Assembly: GCF_001997345.1 (NCBI RefSeq)
Contig: NZ_CP019606.1
Coordinates: 3,596,001 to 3,660,000 of the forward strand
Length of the DNA: 64,000 nt
Reading direction: 5' to 3'
DNA from: Tessaracoccus aquimaris
GTDB lineage: Bacteria; Actinomycetota; Actinomycetes; Propionibacteriales; Propionibacteriaceae
In this document: positions 18,230 through 27,470 of the stretch, piece by piece
Layout: the number at the start of each line of letters is the position of its first letter
Position numbering within the stretch: position 1 is the first letter of the stretch
Made by a program: the position numbers and the translations under genes
The notes under the pieces: generated by a model
Database searches by the model: none
What the model saw: the letters and a program-made list of their open reading frames with translations, nothing else
What the model was told of the DNA's origin: nothing

Positions 18230-18780
18230 GCGTCGAGGCCTACCGGGTCCTGGCGGTCTGTACCGGCAACATCTGCCGCTCGCCCGCGGCCCAGATGCTG
18301 CTGCATGCAGAGCTTGGTGCTGGAGCGACGGTGACGAGCGCCGGGACCGCGGCCATGGTCGGCAACCCCATCGAACCGCCCATGGCGAAACTGCTGCGCG
18401 AGTCGGGGCACGCCACGTCGGCGTTCGCGGCGCGCCAACTCGTCGCCGAGGACATCATCCGGGCGGACCTCATCCTCACCATGACGCGCGAGCATCGCGC
18501 CAGGACGGTGGCCCTGGTGCCCGCCGCGGTGCGCCGGACCTTCACGCTGCTTGAACTGGCGAGGATCGCCGCAAGCGGAGAAGTGCCGCGGCTCCTGGGG
18601 ATCACCCCGCGGGTCCGGTTCCTCGAGTTCGTCGCCGCCGCGGGAAGGCAGCGGTCCTCGGGGAAGGTGATCTCCGATGACGACGTGCCCGACCCGTACC
18701 GCCGCGGTGGGCGCGAGTACCGCGCCTCGTATGCGCTGATCAGCGGCGCCATCGACAGGATCGCCGCGGCGCTGCGCTAG
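18226..18780 (+). CDS. Low-molecular-weight protein tyrosine phosphatase
   Basis: A 184-residue enzyme starting at a GTG that overlaps the kinase stop (GTGA). The P-loop VCTGNICRSP holds nucleophile Cys12 and Arg18; DPYRRG carries the general-acid Asp156. The pairing with a BY-kinase is the usual Wzc/Wzb arrangement in which the phosphatase dephosphorylates the Tyr cluster and cycles polysaccharide export. Roughly 30 residues longer than typical Wzb, from an insert at about residues 113-150. It is undamaged although its partner kinase is interrupted. Confidence 0.93.
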   Translation: MSVEAYRVLAVCTGNICRSPAAQMLLHAELGAGATVTSAGTAAMVGNPIEPPMAKLLRESGHATSAFAARQLVAEDIIRADLILTMTREHRARTVALVPAAVRRTFTLLELARIAASGEVPRLLGITPRVRFLEFVAAAGRQRSSGKVISDDDVPDPYRRGGREYRASYALISGAIDRIAAALR

Positions 18781-18783
18781 GTC

Positions 18784-19668
18784 TCACCCGGCAAGGGCCT
18801 CTGCGATGGCGGAGGCGAACAGTCGCGACCCCTCGTCGTTCGGGCTTCCGTCCTCCTCGACGAGTTTGTCGCGGTCGCGTTGACGGGTTGGGAACGCCGA
18901 GTAGACGTCGATCGTCGGCAGCGCATGCGCCTTGGCCCAGCCGGCGACCGCGGCGACCGTGGCCTTCTGCTGGTCGGCGCTGGCCGAAGGGTCCGGGTTC
19001 TGCAGGACGACCGCGACCGGCACGTCGGCTGCCTGGCCCCGGACCGCCTCGAGGATGGCGTCAAGGGCCGACTCGATCTCGCCCGCATGCTTGCGGTGGC
19101 CGTAGCTGAGAAGGACGGCGTCGCTGCGTTGCCAGGCCCTGGCGACCCGACCCGGTTCGCGGCTCAGGACGGGGCTGCGCATGCTGGCGTTCCACACGGT
19201 CAGGCTCGCGCCCTCGTTCGACAGGGGAGCGGGGTCGGGGAAGGTCGACGTCTTCGCGTTCCAGGCGGCGTAGGACACGGCGTGCCGCTTGGCCAGGTGC
19301 TCCGTGGCCCAGCGATGCACCCACTCGCTCTCCTCGTTGCCAGACCCGTCGCCGAAGATCGTCACCGCGGCGCCGTCAGCGGCGAACGCCGCCGCGAAGG
19401 CCGCGAGCGAGCCGGGCTGCGGGGCAGGCGCGGATGCCGTGGGTTGAGGCGAGGGCTTCCGTGAAGGGCTCGGAATCGGGTCGACGGGGATGGCCGTGGG
19501 GCTCGGTGTCGTGCTCGTGGGCGCGACCGAAGGAGCCGGGGAATCCGCAGGTGCGGCGACCCCTCTGAACTGCGACAGCGCCAGCCAGGACACCGCGACG
19601 GTGGCCGTGGCGAGGGCGGCCAGGCCGACCGTCGCCAGGCGGTTTCGTGAATCCGAGGCTGCAGCCAC
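18784..19668 (-). CDS. Membrane-anchored SGNH-hydrolase-like protein
   Basis: The GTG at 19666-19668 is chosen because AAGGAG lies 7 bases upstream; it gives 294 residues. One membrane segment (VGLAALATATVAVSWLALS, about 12-30), then a long Pro/Ser/Thr-rich linker (about 38-90), then an alpha/beta domain beginning VTIFGDGSGNEESEW, similar to SGNH block I. Later blocks are degenerate: SYGHRK stands where a GxN block would be, and DGSPNDEG lacks the His of the usual DxxHP. It may be an altered or inactive SGNH acyl-transferase/esterase acting on the surface polysaccharide; the function is inferred from context. Its end faces the phosphatase gene, three bases away. Confidence 0.65.
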   Translation of the reverse strand: MAAASDSRNRLATVGLAALATATVAVSWLALSQFRGVAAPADSPAPSVAPTSTTPSPTAIPVDPIPSPSRKPSPQPTASAPAPQPGSLAAFAAAFAADGAAVTIFGDGSGNEESEWVHRWATEHLAKRHAVSYAAWNAKTSTFPDPAPLSNEGASLTVWNASMRSPVLSREPGRVARAWQRSDAVLLSYGHRKHAGEIESALDAILEAVRGQAADVPVAVVLQNPDPSASADQQKATVAAVAGWAKAHALPTIDVYSAFPTRQRDRDKLVEEDGSPNDEGSRLFASAIAEALAG

Positions 19669-19844
19669 GGTGCCGCTCCTTGCGCTGTGAGACGGCAACA
19701 ACTGTATTGGCGCGCGGCAAGGTGGAGTGGGCGCTGTGAAGCCCGATTTTGTTGGTCTTTTCCGGGACGGCAAAGTCTGCAGACGATGCCGCGTTGCCCC
19801 GGTCGTCGAGTGTGACGACAAGGGCTTTCACAGTGGAACGGGTC

Positions 19845-19878
19845 GCGCCGCGACACGCCGATGGGCGTCTCGCGGCGC
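19845..19878. terminator. GC-rich hairpin downstream of ileS
   Basis: Nine-base arms GCGCCGCGA / TCGCGGCGC enclose a second 4-bp pair (CGCC/GGCG). It lies 43 bases past the ileS stop in the direction of transcription. There is no U tract, so a terminator role is tentative. Confidence 0.4.
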
Positions 19879-19920
19879 GCTCGTGGGACCCCTCGACGAG
19901 ACTCGGGGAACGGGCGACCG

Positions 19921-22900
19921 TCAGGCCTTGACCAGGCGCAGCCTCAGGTCCAGTTCCTCGTCCTCGTCGGTCGCCGCGTCGACCTCGTCCTGGATCAGCT
20001 CGACGGCCAGCACCTCGCCCGCGATCAGGTCGCGGTGCGCGGCGATGGCCGCGGCCAGCTCGGGGCCCGCCTCGAGCACGATCCGGATCCGGTCCGAGAC
20101 CTGCAGGCCAGCGCGCTTGCGGGCCTCCTGGATGAAGCGGATCACCTCACGCGCCTGGCCCTGGAGGATCAACTCGGGGGTCAGCTCCAGGTCCAGCGCG
20201 ACCGTCTCGCCCTGCTCGTTGACGACCGACCAGCCCTCGCGGGGACGCTCGGTGACGATGACGTCGTCCGGGCCGATCTCGAGCTGTTCGCCCTCAAACT
20301 CCAGGAACGCCTTGCCCGCGTCGCGCAGTTGCGCGGCGAGCGAGGCGGCGTCGAGCTCCGCGATCGCCTTGGCGATCAGGGGGGTGCGTTGCGCGAACCG
20401 CTTGCCAAGGTTGCGGAAGTTGCCCTTGGCCGAGTGGTCGACGACATCGCCAGCGGAGGCGAACGACTCGATCGACTCGACGTTCAGCTCCGCCTTGATC
20501 TCGTCCTGCAGTTCGGGCGACAGCTTCTCGAAGATCGCCGACGGCACCAGCATCCGGCTGAGCGCCTGACGCACTTTCACCTTCGACTCTGCACGGGCCG
20601 CGCGACCGAGCTCGACGGTGCGGCGGGTCAACTCCATCGCTTCGGAGAGCGACTCGATGATCAGCGACTCGTCGGCGACCGGCCAGGACGCCAGGTGCAC
20701 CGAGCTCGGGCCCTCAGGGTTCGACGCGTAGAACAGGTCCTGCCACACGCGCTCCGTGACGAACGGCATGATCGGCGCCAGCAGGCGGGTGAGCGTGTCG
20801 AGGGTCTCGTGCAGCGTCCACAGCGCGCCCTCGTCGCCCGCCCAGAAGCGGCGGCGGGAGCGACGCACGTGCCAGTTCGACAGCGCGTCGATGAAGGACG
20901 AGAGGGCCTGCCCGTAGCGCTGCGTGTCGTAGTTGTCGAGCGCCTCGCTCACCTCGACGATCAACTGCTGCGTGGCGGACGTCAGCCAGCGGTCGAGCAC
21001 GTGGCGCTCGGCGACGGGCGGAGCCTCGCCGGTCGGCGCCCAGTTCGCGGCGCGCGCGTACAGCGACTGGAAGGCGACGGTGTTCCAGTAGGTGATCAGC
21101 ACCTTGCGGACCGTCTCGCCGATCGCCTGATGGCCGACCCGTCTGGCCGACCAGGGCGAGCCCGAGCACGCCATGAACCAGCGCACCGCGTCGGCACCGT
21201 GCTGATCCATCAGCGGGATCGGCTCCAGCACGTTGCCGAGGTGCTTGCTCATCTTGCGGCCGTCGTCGGCGAGGATGTGGCCGAGGCACACGACGTTGCG
21301 GTAGCTCGACTCGTCGAAGACGAGCGTGCCGACCGCCATCAGCGAATAGAACCAGCCGCGGGTCTGGTCGATGGCCTCGCAGATGAAGTCGGCCGGGTAG
21401 CGCTCCGCGAACAGCTCGGTCGATCCCGGCTCGTGCGGGTATCCCCACTGCGCGAACGGCATCGAGCCGGAGTCGAACCACGCGTCGATCACCTCGGGGA
21501 CGCGGCGCGACTCCTTGCCGCAGGTCGGGCAGTCGAAGGTGACCTCGTCGACGAACGGGCGGTGCGGGTCGAGCCGGCTCTGGTCGGTCCCGGTCAGCGC
21601 GCTCAGCTCAGCGCGCGACCCGACGGCGACCTGGTGGTCGTCCTCGCAGCGCCAGATCGGCAGCGGGGTGCCCCAGTAGCGGGTGCGCGACAGGGCCCAG
21701 TCGATGTTGTTGTTGAGCCAGTCGCCGTAGCGGCCGTGCTTGATCGAGTCCGGGTGCCAACTGGTGGCCTCGTTCTCGGCGAGCATCTTGTCCTTGATCT
21801 GCGTGGTGCGGATGTACCAGGACGGCATGGCGTAGTAGAGCAGCGGGGTGTGGCACCGCCAGCAGTGCGGGTAGGTGTGGGTGTAGTCGACGCGGCGGAA
21901 CAGGATCCCGCGCTCGCTCAGGTCGGCGACCAGGGTGGCGTCGGCGACCTTGAAGAACATCCCGCCGACCAGGTCGAGGTCCTCCTCGAACGTGCCGTCC
22001 TTGCGGACGGGGTTGACGAACGGCAGCCCGTAGGCGCGGCACACGGCCATGTCGTCCTCGCCGAACGCGGGGGCCTGGTGCACGAGGCCCGAGCCGTCCT
22101 CGGTGGTGACGTAGTCGGCGAGCACCACGAAATGAGCGGGGGAGGGGAACTCGACCAGCCCGAACGGGCGCTGGTACGTCCACCGCTCGAGGTCGGAGCC
22201 CCGGAAGGAGTCGGTCAGCGTCCACTCCTCGCCGAGCACCTTCTCGGCGAGCGGCTCTGCGATCAGCAGCGACCTCTGCTCCGGGTGGGTCGCGACCCGG
22301 TAGGTGACGTCCGGGTGCACGGCGACCGCGGTGTTCGACACGAGCGTCCACGGCGTGGTCGTCCACACCAGCAGGTCCACCTCGCCCGCGAGCGGGCCGG
22401 AGGTGAGCGGGAAGCGCACGTAGATCGACGGGTCGACGACCTCCTCGTAGCCCTGCGCCAGTTCGTGATCCGACAGCGCGGTGCCGCAGCGGGGCAGTAC
22501 GGGGCGACGCGGTAGTCCTCCTCCAGGAGGCCCTTGTCGTGGATCTGCTTGAGCGCCCACCACAGCGACTCGACGTATTCGGGGTCCATGGTGACGTAGG
22601 CGTCCTCCAGGTTGACCCAGTAGCCCATCCGCTCGGTCAGCTCGGTGAACGCGTCGACGTGGCGAAGCACCGACTCGCGGCACTTCGCGTTGAACGCCTC
22701 GACGCCGTACGCCTCGATGTCGGCCTTGCCGGAGAAGCCGAGTTCCTTCTCGACGGCGAGCTCGACGGGAAGGCCGTGGCAGTCCCAGCCGGCCTTACGT
22801 TCGACGTGGAAGCCGCGCATCGTCTTGTAGCGCGGGAAGAGGTCCTTGAAGACGCGGGCCTCGATGTGGTGGGTGCCGGGCATGCCGTTGGCGGTGGGAG

Positions 22901-23054
22901 GGCCCTCGTAGAACGTCCAGGGCTTGCCGCCTGCGCTCTGCCGCAGGGTCTCATCGAACGTCTCGCGCTCGGCCCACAGCCTCAGGATGTCGTGTTCCAT
23001 CGCGGGAAAGTCGACCTGAGCGGGCACGGCCTGGTAGCCGGGGGAGGTGGTCAT
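19921..23054 (-). CDS. ileS: Isoleucyl-tRNA synthetase, type 2 (apparent frameshift)
   Basis: Class I aminoacyl-tRNA synthetase charging tRNA-Ile. The ATG at 23052-23054 has GAAGGA 7 bases upstream. GMPGTHH (residues 57-63) is the HIGH motif in the GTHH form of the eukaryote-like type, and GRKMSKHLGNV (near 600) is the KMSKS loop; the CP1 editing domain lies between and the C-terminal anticodon-binding domain ends LDLRLRLVKA. The frame breaks at the G run 22491-22494: DYRVAPYCP must join RCGTALSDHELAQGYEE, which needs one added base. The restored length is 1044 residues, normal for actinobacteria. The gene is essential, so the break is almost certainly a sequence error. A T-box leader precedes it. 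Confidence 0.95.
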
Positions 23055-23059
23055 CTGCG

Positions 23060-23216
23060 GTCCTTCGTCCAGTTTCTCAACTGAAGGGACGAGCCTGGGC
23101 CCGCGGTACCACCCTCCTTGGGCGGATGACCGCCCCACTTCCTTGCGTCACCGCCGCAGGTTCTAGTGAGCGGTCGCCCGCCGTTCTTCCTGCAGCTCGG
23201 GGGTGATGGCCCCTTC
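23060..23216 (-). promoter_or_regulatory. T-box riboswitch controlling ileS, with SD-sequestering hairpin
   Basis: On the minus strand the leader contains the T-box signature AAGGAGGGTGGTACCGCGGG (23101-23120), where TGG in the bulge pairs with the tRNA acceptor end. A short hairpin further upstream presents ATC, an isoleucine codon, at 23205-23207 (gggccATCaccc), fitting the ultrashort stem I of actinobacterial ileS T-boxes. Just before ileS, GTCCCTTC (23083-23090) can pair with GAAGGAC (23060-23066), closed by CAGTT-gaga-AACTG, hiding the Shine-Dalgarno sequence. This predicts translational control: uncharged tRNA-Ile stabilises the alternative fold and frees the ribosome site. Confidence 0.85.
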
Positions 23217-23370
23217 AACGCCGCGCGATGACGCCCTCATTATGCGTCAGGGCACGGGTGCCGCTCAACCTGTGGGGCTACGTCCGTAGCGAAATGTGCG
23301 ACCTGAGACGCTGGTCGCCGGACCACGGTGCTGGCACGATGGGGGTTCGACGAGGAGGTGTCGGCACAAG

Positions 23371-23943
23371 GTGTCAAGCGGCGAGATCGAGGGTTGGGCC
23401 AGCGAACGCAACATGCGCTATTTCGCGCCATGGCCCGCCATGCGCGGCATCTTCCGCGGCGGTGACCTGTTCGACGGGGGCGACAGGGAGGTGCTCTCCG
23501 GCTGGTCGGGAACGCTCGGGAAGCTTCCGGTGCTCGGCTTTCAGGCCGCGCCCGGCACCGACGCCGCCGGGTCGATCTACGTCGTGGCCGTGCGCCTGCC
23601 CGGCATCGCGTTCCCCCCGCTGACGTTCATGGAGTCGGGCCTCGCTGGCGTCGACCCCGCCGTGCCCATCGACGACCTCTTCGACCTGCACTGGAGCGTC
23701 ACCGCCCGTAGTTCGCGCTTCGCGAAGGACCTGGTCGGCACCGCCATGCAGGAGGTGCTGATCGACATCCAGCCCGACTTCTCCAAGATCTGGCTGGAGC
23801 GTGACGCGATCCTGCTCGGCGCCCGCGGAGAGGTCTCCGCCACCGCCGTCGAACGCTACCTGCATCTGCTGCGGCGGCTGGTCGACACCATGCCGACCCG
23901 AGTCCTCAACGCCATCCGGCAGACCCCCGCCCCCGGCCGATGA
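23371..23943 (+). CDS. Hypothetical protein, paralogue of the next gene
   Basis: A 190-residue protein, probably from GTG 23371 (MSSGEIEGWASERNMRYFAP). I do not recognise a characterised family. It is soluble, without a signal or membrane segment. It shares with its neighbour an opening W-A-x2-R aromatic segment, a G-x-LP-x-x-GF/GW strand and a C-terminal helix pair (FSKIWLERDAILLGARG ... YLHLLRRLVDTMP against FAQLWFERDVAAVITER ... YLAFLHKLVTLMG), so the two are diverged tandem duplicates. Its last bases overlap the neighbour's start (ATGA), indicating an operon. Confidence 0.65.
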   Translation: MSSGEIEGWASERNMRYFAPWPAMRGIFRGGDLFDGGDREVLSGWSGTLGKLPVLGFQAAPGTDAAGSIYVVAVRLPGIAFPPLTFMESGLAGVDPAVPIDDLFDLHWSVTARSSRFAKDLVGTAMQEVLIDIQPDFSKIWLERDAILLGARGEVSATAVERYLHLLRRLVDTMPTRVLNAIRQTPAPGR

Positions 23944-24599
23944 CCCCGGCGCTGCCGATCCGGCCCGTCGGTCCTCCCGCGGCGGCCCCCCGCACGATCC
24001 CCGCCTACGCGCTTCCCGCGCCCCGACCCGCGCGGCCCGTGCCCGCCGCCTCCTCGGCGACCCGGAGCGAATGGGCAGGGTGGGCCGCGCGTCGCGGCTG
24101 GCTTCACTACCCCAACGGCCGCGAGATCGCCGAGCGCTTCCACCGCGGCCCGCTGCCCGGAGGTCGCCACATCGATGCCTTCGCGGGCAAGTTCGGCGAG
24201 CTGCCCTGTTTCGGGTGGCGCACCGTCAGCGGAACGGGTCCAGAGGCGCGGATCCGGCAGGTGCTGTGCATCCGCAAGCCGGACATGGACATGGAACCCG
24301 TCCGCATCACCCTTGACAACGCGCTGCTCACGGAGCTGATCGGCAGCGGAGACATCGAGGTCGGCGACCCCGAGTTCGACTCGCGGTGGCGCGTCACCTC
24401 CGACCACCCCGACAGCGCGCGGGCCGCGCTGACCCCCGCGGTGTGGAAGCTGATGGCCGAGCCCTTCGTGCCCAAGTTCGCGCAACTGTGGTTCGAGCGC
24501 GACGTGGCCGCCGTCATCACCGAGCGGCCGATCGGGCCCGATGTTGTCGACGACTACCTCGCATTCCTGCACAAGCTCGTCACGCTGATGGGCCGCTGA
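23940..24599 (+). CDS. Hypothetical protein, paralogue of the preceding gene
   Basis: A 219-residue protein beginning with a Pro/Ala-rich stretch of about 40 residues, then the conserved WAARRGWLHYPNGREIAERF start of the shared domain, FGELPCFGWRTVSG and a C-terminal WFERDVAAV helix. Function unknown; no catalytic motif is visible. ATG 23940 overlaps the upstream stop by 4 bases, so the pair is translationally coupled and may form a heteromer, which is speculation. Confidence 0.65.
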   Translation: MTPALPIRPVGPPAAAPRTIPAYALPAPRPARPVPAASSATRSEWAGWAARRGWLHYPNGREIAERFHRGPLPGGRHIDAFAGKFGELPCFGWRTVSGTGPEARIRQVLCIRKPDMDMEPVRITLDNALLTELIGSGDIEVGDPEFDSRWRVTSDHPDSARAALTPAVWKLMAEPFVPKFAQLWFERDVAAVITERPIGPDVVDDYLAFLHKLVTLMGR

Positions 24600-24632
24600 C
24601 CGCAACTCCCTCGCAGGTGCCAAGATGGCGCC

Positions 24633-25745
24633 ATGGCCATCTTCGACGTGCCCCTGTCCGAGTTGCGCGAGCGCGGCAGCATCAAGTGGCGCCGCTTCGA
24701 ACCTGACGTGCTTCCCCTGTTCGTGGCCGAGATGGACGCCCGCCTGGCGCCCGCCGTCCGCGACCGGCTCGAGGAGGCGCTGCGGCTCGGGGACACCGGC
24801 TACCCGGAGCTTCCCACCTACCAGGAGGCGATGGCCGACTACGCCCGCTGGCAGTGGGGCTGGGAGCTCGACCCGTCCGACGCGACGCTCGCCACCGACG
24901 TCGTCACCGGCATGCGCGACGCGCTGGAGGCGGTCTCCGAGCCGGGCGACGGCGTCGTCATCAACCCGCCCATCTATCCGCCCTTCCGCGGCGTCGCGCA
25001 CGACCGACGCATCGTCGAGGTCCCGATGCGCGACGGACGGCTCGACCTCAACGCCCTGGAGATCGCGTTCCATCGCGACCGGCCCGCCGCCTACCTGCTG
25101 TGCTCGCCGCACAACCCCGTCGGCACCGTCCACACCCGCGAGGAACTGGAGCGGATCGCCGAACTGGCCGACCGTCACGACGTGGCCGTCATCTCCGACG
25201 AGATCCACGCCCCGCTCGCGGGTGCGGCGCACGTGCCCTACCTCGACGTGGCGGGCGCCGACAACGCCGTCGTGGTCACCTCAGCGTCCAAGTCGTTCAA
25301 CCTGGCCGCGCTGAAGGCCGGCCTGATCATCGGCGATGTCGGGATCCGCTCCCGGCTGCGGCCGATGGTCTCCGACGGGGCCTCCTACTTCGGGGTGCTC
25401 GCGCACTCGGCCGCCCTCACGGGCGGTCGCGGATGGTTGGCGGAGGCGGCCGACGAGATCGCCGCGAACAAGGTGTTCTTCGCGGAGCAACTCGCCGAGC
25501 ACCTGCCGCAACTGTCCTACGTACCCTCCGACGGCACCTACCTCGCGTGGCTCGACTGCGCGCCCCTCGGGTTGGCGAATCCCGGCGAGCATTTCCATCG
25601 GGTCGGGCGGGTCCGGTTCAACTTCGGAGCCGAGTTCGCGCCCCGGGCAACGTCCTTCGTCCGGGTCAACCTGGCCACCTCCCGTGACATCATCGCGGAG
25701 GCCGTGCGGCGGATGGCCGCGTCCGTCCAACACCGCGACGGCTAG
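24633..25745 (+). CDS. PLP-dependent MalY/PatB-type cystathionine beta-lyase
   Basis: A 370-residue fold-type I PLP enzyme. Evidence: NPPIYPPF, the aromatic/Asn cofactor region; SPHNPVG; ISDEIHAPL with PLP-binding Asp189; and SASKSFNLAALK with Schiff-base Lys220. The subgroup opens W-R-x-F-x-x-DVLPLFVAEMD, as in MalY and PatB, which cleave cystathionine or cysteine conjugates to a thiol, pyruvate and ammonia. Length is normal (MalY about 390). It stands alone, 33 bases after the hypothetical pair. An aminotransferase with broader specificity is possible. Confidence 0.88.
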   Translation: MAIFDVPLSELRERGSIKWRRFEPDVLPLFVAEMDARLAPAVRDRLEEALRLGDTGYPELPTYQEAMADYARWQWGWELDPSDATLATDVVTGMRDALEAVSEPGDGVVINPPIYPPFRGVAHDRRIVEVPMRDGRLDLNALEIAFHRDRPAAYLLCSPHNPVGTVHTREELERIAELADRHDVAVISDEIHAPLAGAAHVPYLDVAGADNAVVVTSASKSFNLAALKAGLIIGDVGIRSRLRPMVSDGASYFGVLAHSAALTGGRGWLAEAADEIAANKVFFAEQLAEHLPQLSYVPSDGTYLAWLDCAPLGLANPGEHFHRVGRVRFNFGAEFAPRATSFVRVNLATSRDIIAEAVRRMAASVQHRDG

Positions 25746-25802
25746 GAAACGAGCCGGGCACCTCGTAACCTTGCCCATAGTGCCCACTCTGAGGAGGACC
25801 AG

Positions 25803-27446
25803 ATGACGCTACCCATGGCAGCCTGGAGAGTCACGTACACCCCGGGTAACTGGCTGGTGCTCGCTGGCCCGACGATGCTCGTCGTCATGCTGCCCGCCCC
25901 GCGCGGGCCTCCAAGCTGATCAACGACCTCTGGACCGACATCGTGTCGGCGCAGTCGGTCGACGGGCTGCTGAAGCTGGCAGGCGAGGTCGGGCTCGACG
26001 CGATGCCCGACTTCGGCGCGTTCTTCTGGGACAGCAACGGCCTGCACGGCCTCACCCGTGGCCGGGTCCGCGTGATCGACACCGACAGCGGCGAGGTCGC
26101 GCTGGAAGGCAACGGCACCGTCACCTGGAACGAGGCGAGCCTCGGCGGGGAGCGTCACCTGCGCATCGACCTGGAGCCCGTCGACGACGACGAGGTCCTC
26201 CAACTGCCCATGGTGGTGGGGGCCGCCTCCGTCTCCGCCGTCTACCTGACCACCGACCCCGAGGCCCTCGTCCGGTTCCCCAGTTACGAGCAGTTGGGCG
26301 TGCTCCCCAAGATGCCGGTGCTCGGGGTCCGCCCCAGGCAGCGGGTCGCGCCAGCCGCCGTCGAGGCGGCACCCTTCGTTGCTGACGCCGCCGAGGTCGC
26401 CGATGTGGAGGCCCCGGAGGCACCGGAGGCTGAGGCAGAGCAGGCGCCCGAGCCCGACGTCGAGGCGGAGCAGCCAGTGGACCCGCCGGTCGAGCAGGAG
26501 CCGATCGTGGAGCCCGAGCGGGCGGCCGAGCCGGAACTCGCTGCCGAGGAGCAGCCCGAGGGCGGCTTCGACCTGGACCACCCGACCGACACCGACGCCC
26601 TGAGCGACCCGTCGCTGCTCGCCGCGATCGACGAGCCGGCCGAGCCCGCCGAGCCCGCCGCCGAGCAGGAGAGCCCCGTCGAGCCCCGGCACGAGGACGC
26701 CCCGGAGTTCCCCGGCCTCGGCGACGAGGTCGGCATGAACGACTCCACCGACCCGGGCGGCCTCATCGCCGCGCCCATCGCGCCGGAGGTGCCGGGGGTG
26801 CCCCCGGTGGCCCCGAGGTGCCGGTCGCGCCGCCGGTCGGTGCCCCGTCGGCCTCGCGCCCCAGCGCCCCGCGCCCGTTGTGGTTCCCCCGACCCTCGGG
26901 GAGGTCGACGACGACGCGGGCGGCACCATCTTCTCGACGGGCCTCGCCGCGACCCACAAGCCTGCCCCGCAGAACGAGCCGCGTCAGGATCCGCAGGTGC
27001 TCGCCGTCCCGTGCACCAACGGCCACGCCAACGCGCCCGGCTCCCGTGCGTGCCGCATCTGCCAGGCGCCGGTCGACTCGTCCAATCCGCGCCTGATCCG
27101 TCGACCCCTGCTCGCGGGCGTCCACACCAACCACGGCGACTTCGTCGACGTCATCGACGGCGTCGTGATCGGCCGCGCCCCTGACGCGGGGAAGGGCCCG
27201 TCGGGGTCCTACCTGCTGCGGGTCGCCAGCCCGAGCAGCGACATCTCGCGCAACCACCTGCTCGTCACGACGCGGGACTGGAACGTGCACGTCACCGACC
27301 TGCACTCGACCAACGGGACAACGGTCCTGCCACAGGGCGAGGCGCCCTTCACTCTGCGGGATGGGGCCTCGGTCCAGGTGGAGCTCGGTACCGTGCTCGA
27401 CCTGGGCGATGGCGTGTCCCTGCGGATCGAGCCGCCCCGCGGCTGA
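25803..27446 (+). CDS. Zinc-ribbon/FHA-domain protein, first gene of the Fn3-MoxR cluster (three apparent frameshifts)
   Basis: GAGGAGG before ATG 25803 marks the start (MTLPMAAWRVTYTPGNWLV). Adding one base at each of 25905-25907, 26811-26815 and 26874-26876 gives a 548-residue protein. Its N-terminal domain (about 1-180) is unassigned; a Pro/Glu/Ala-rich linker follows (about 185-350); then a zinc ribbon, VPCTNGHANAPGSRACRIC; and a C-terminal FHA domain with VIGRAPD, SSDISRNHLLV and DLHSTNGT, the phospho-Thr binding loop residues. FHA domains bind phosphothreonine, implying input from a Ser/Thr kinase encoded elsewhere. The giant gene starts 24 bases downstream. All three breaks are single-base losses in G/C runs. 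Confidence 0.82.
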
Positions 27447-27470
27447 GCAAGACACGTCAGGAGGGGATGA

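Noticed and set aside
19861..22515. An 884-codon open frame on the plus strand opposite ileS
   Set aside because: Its translation is a low-complexity shadow; the minus strand carries conserved synthetase motifs.
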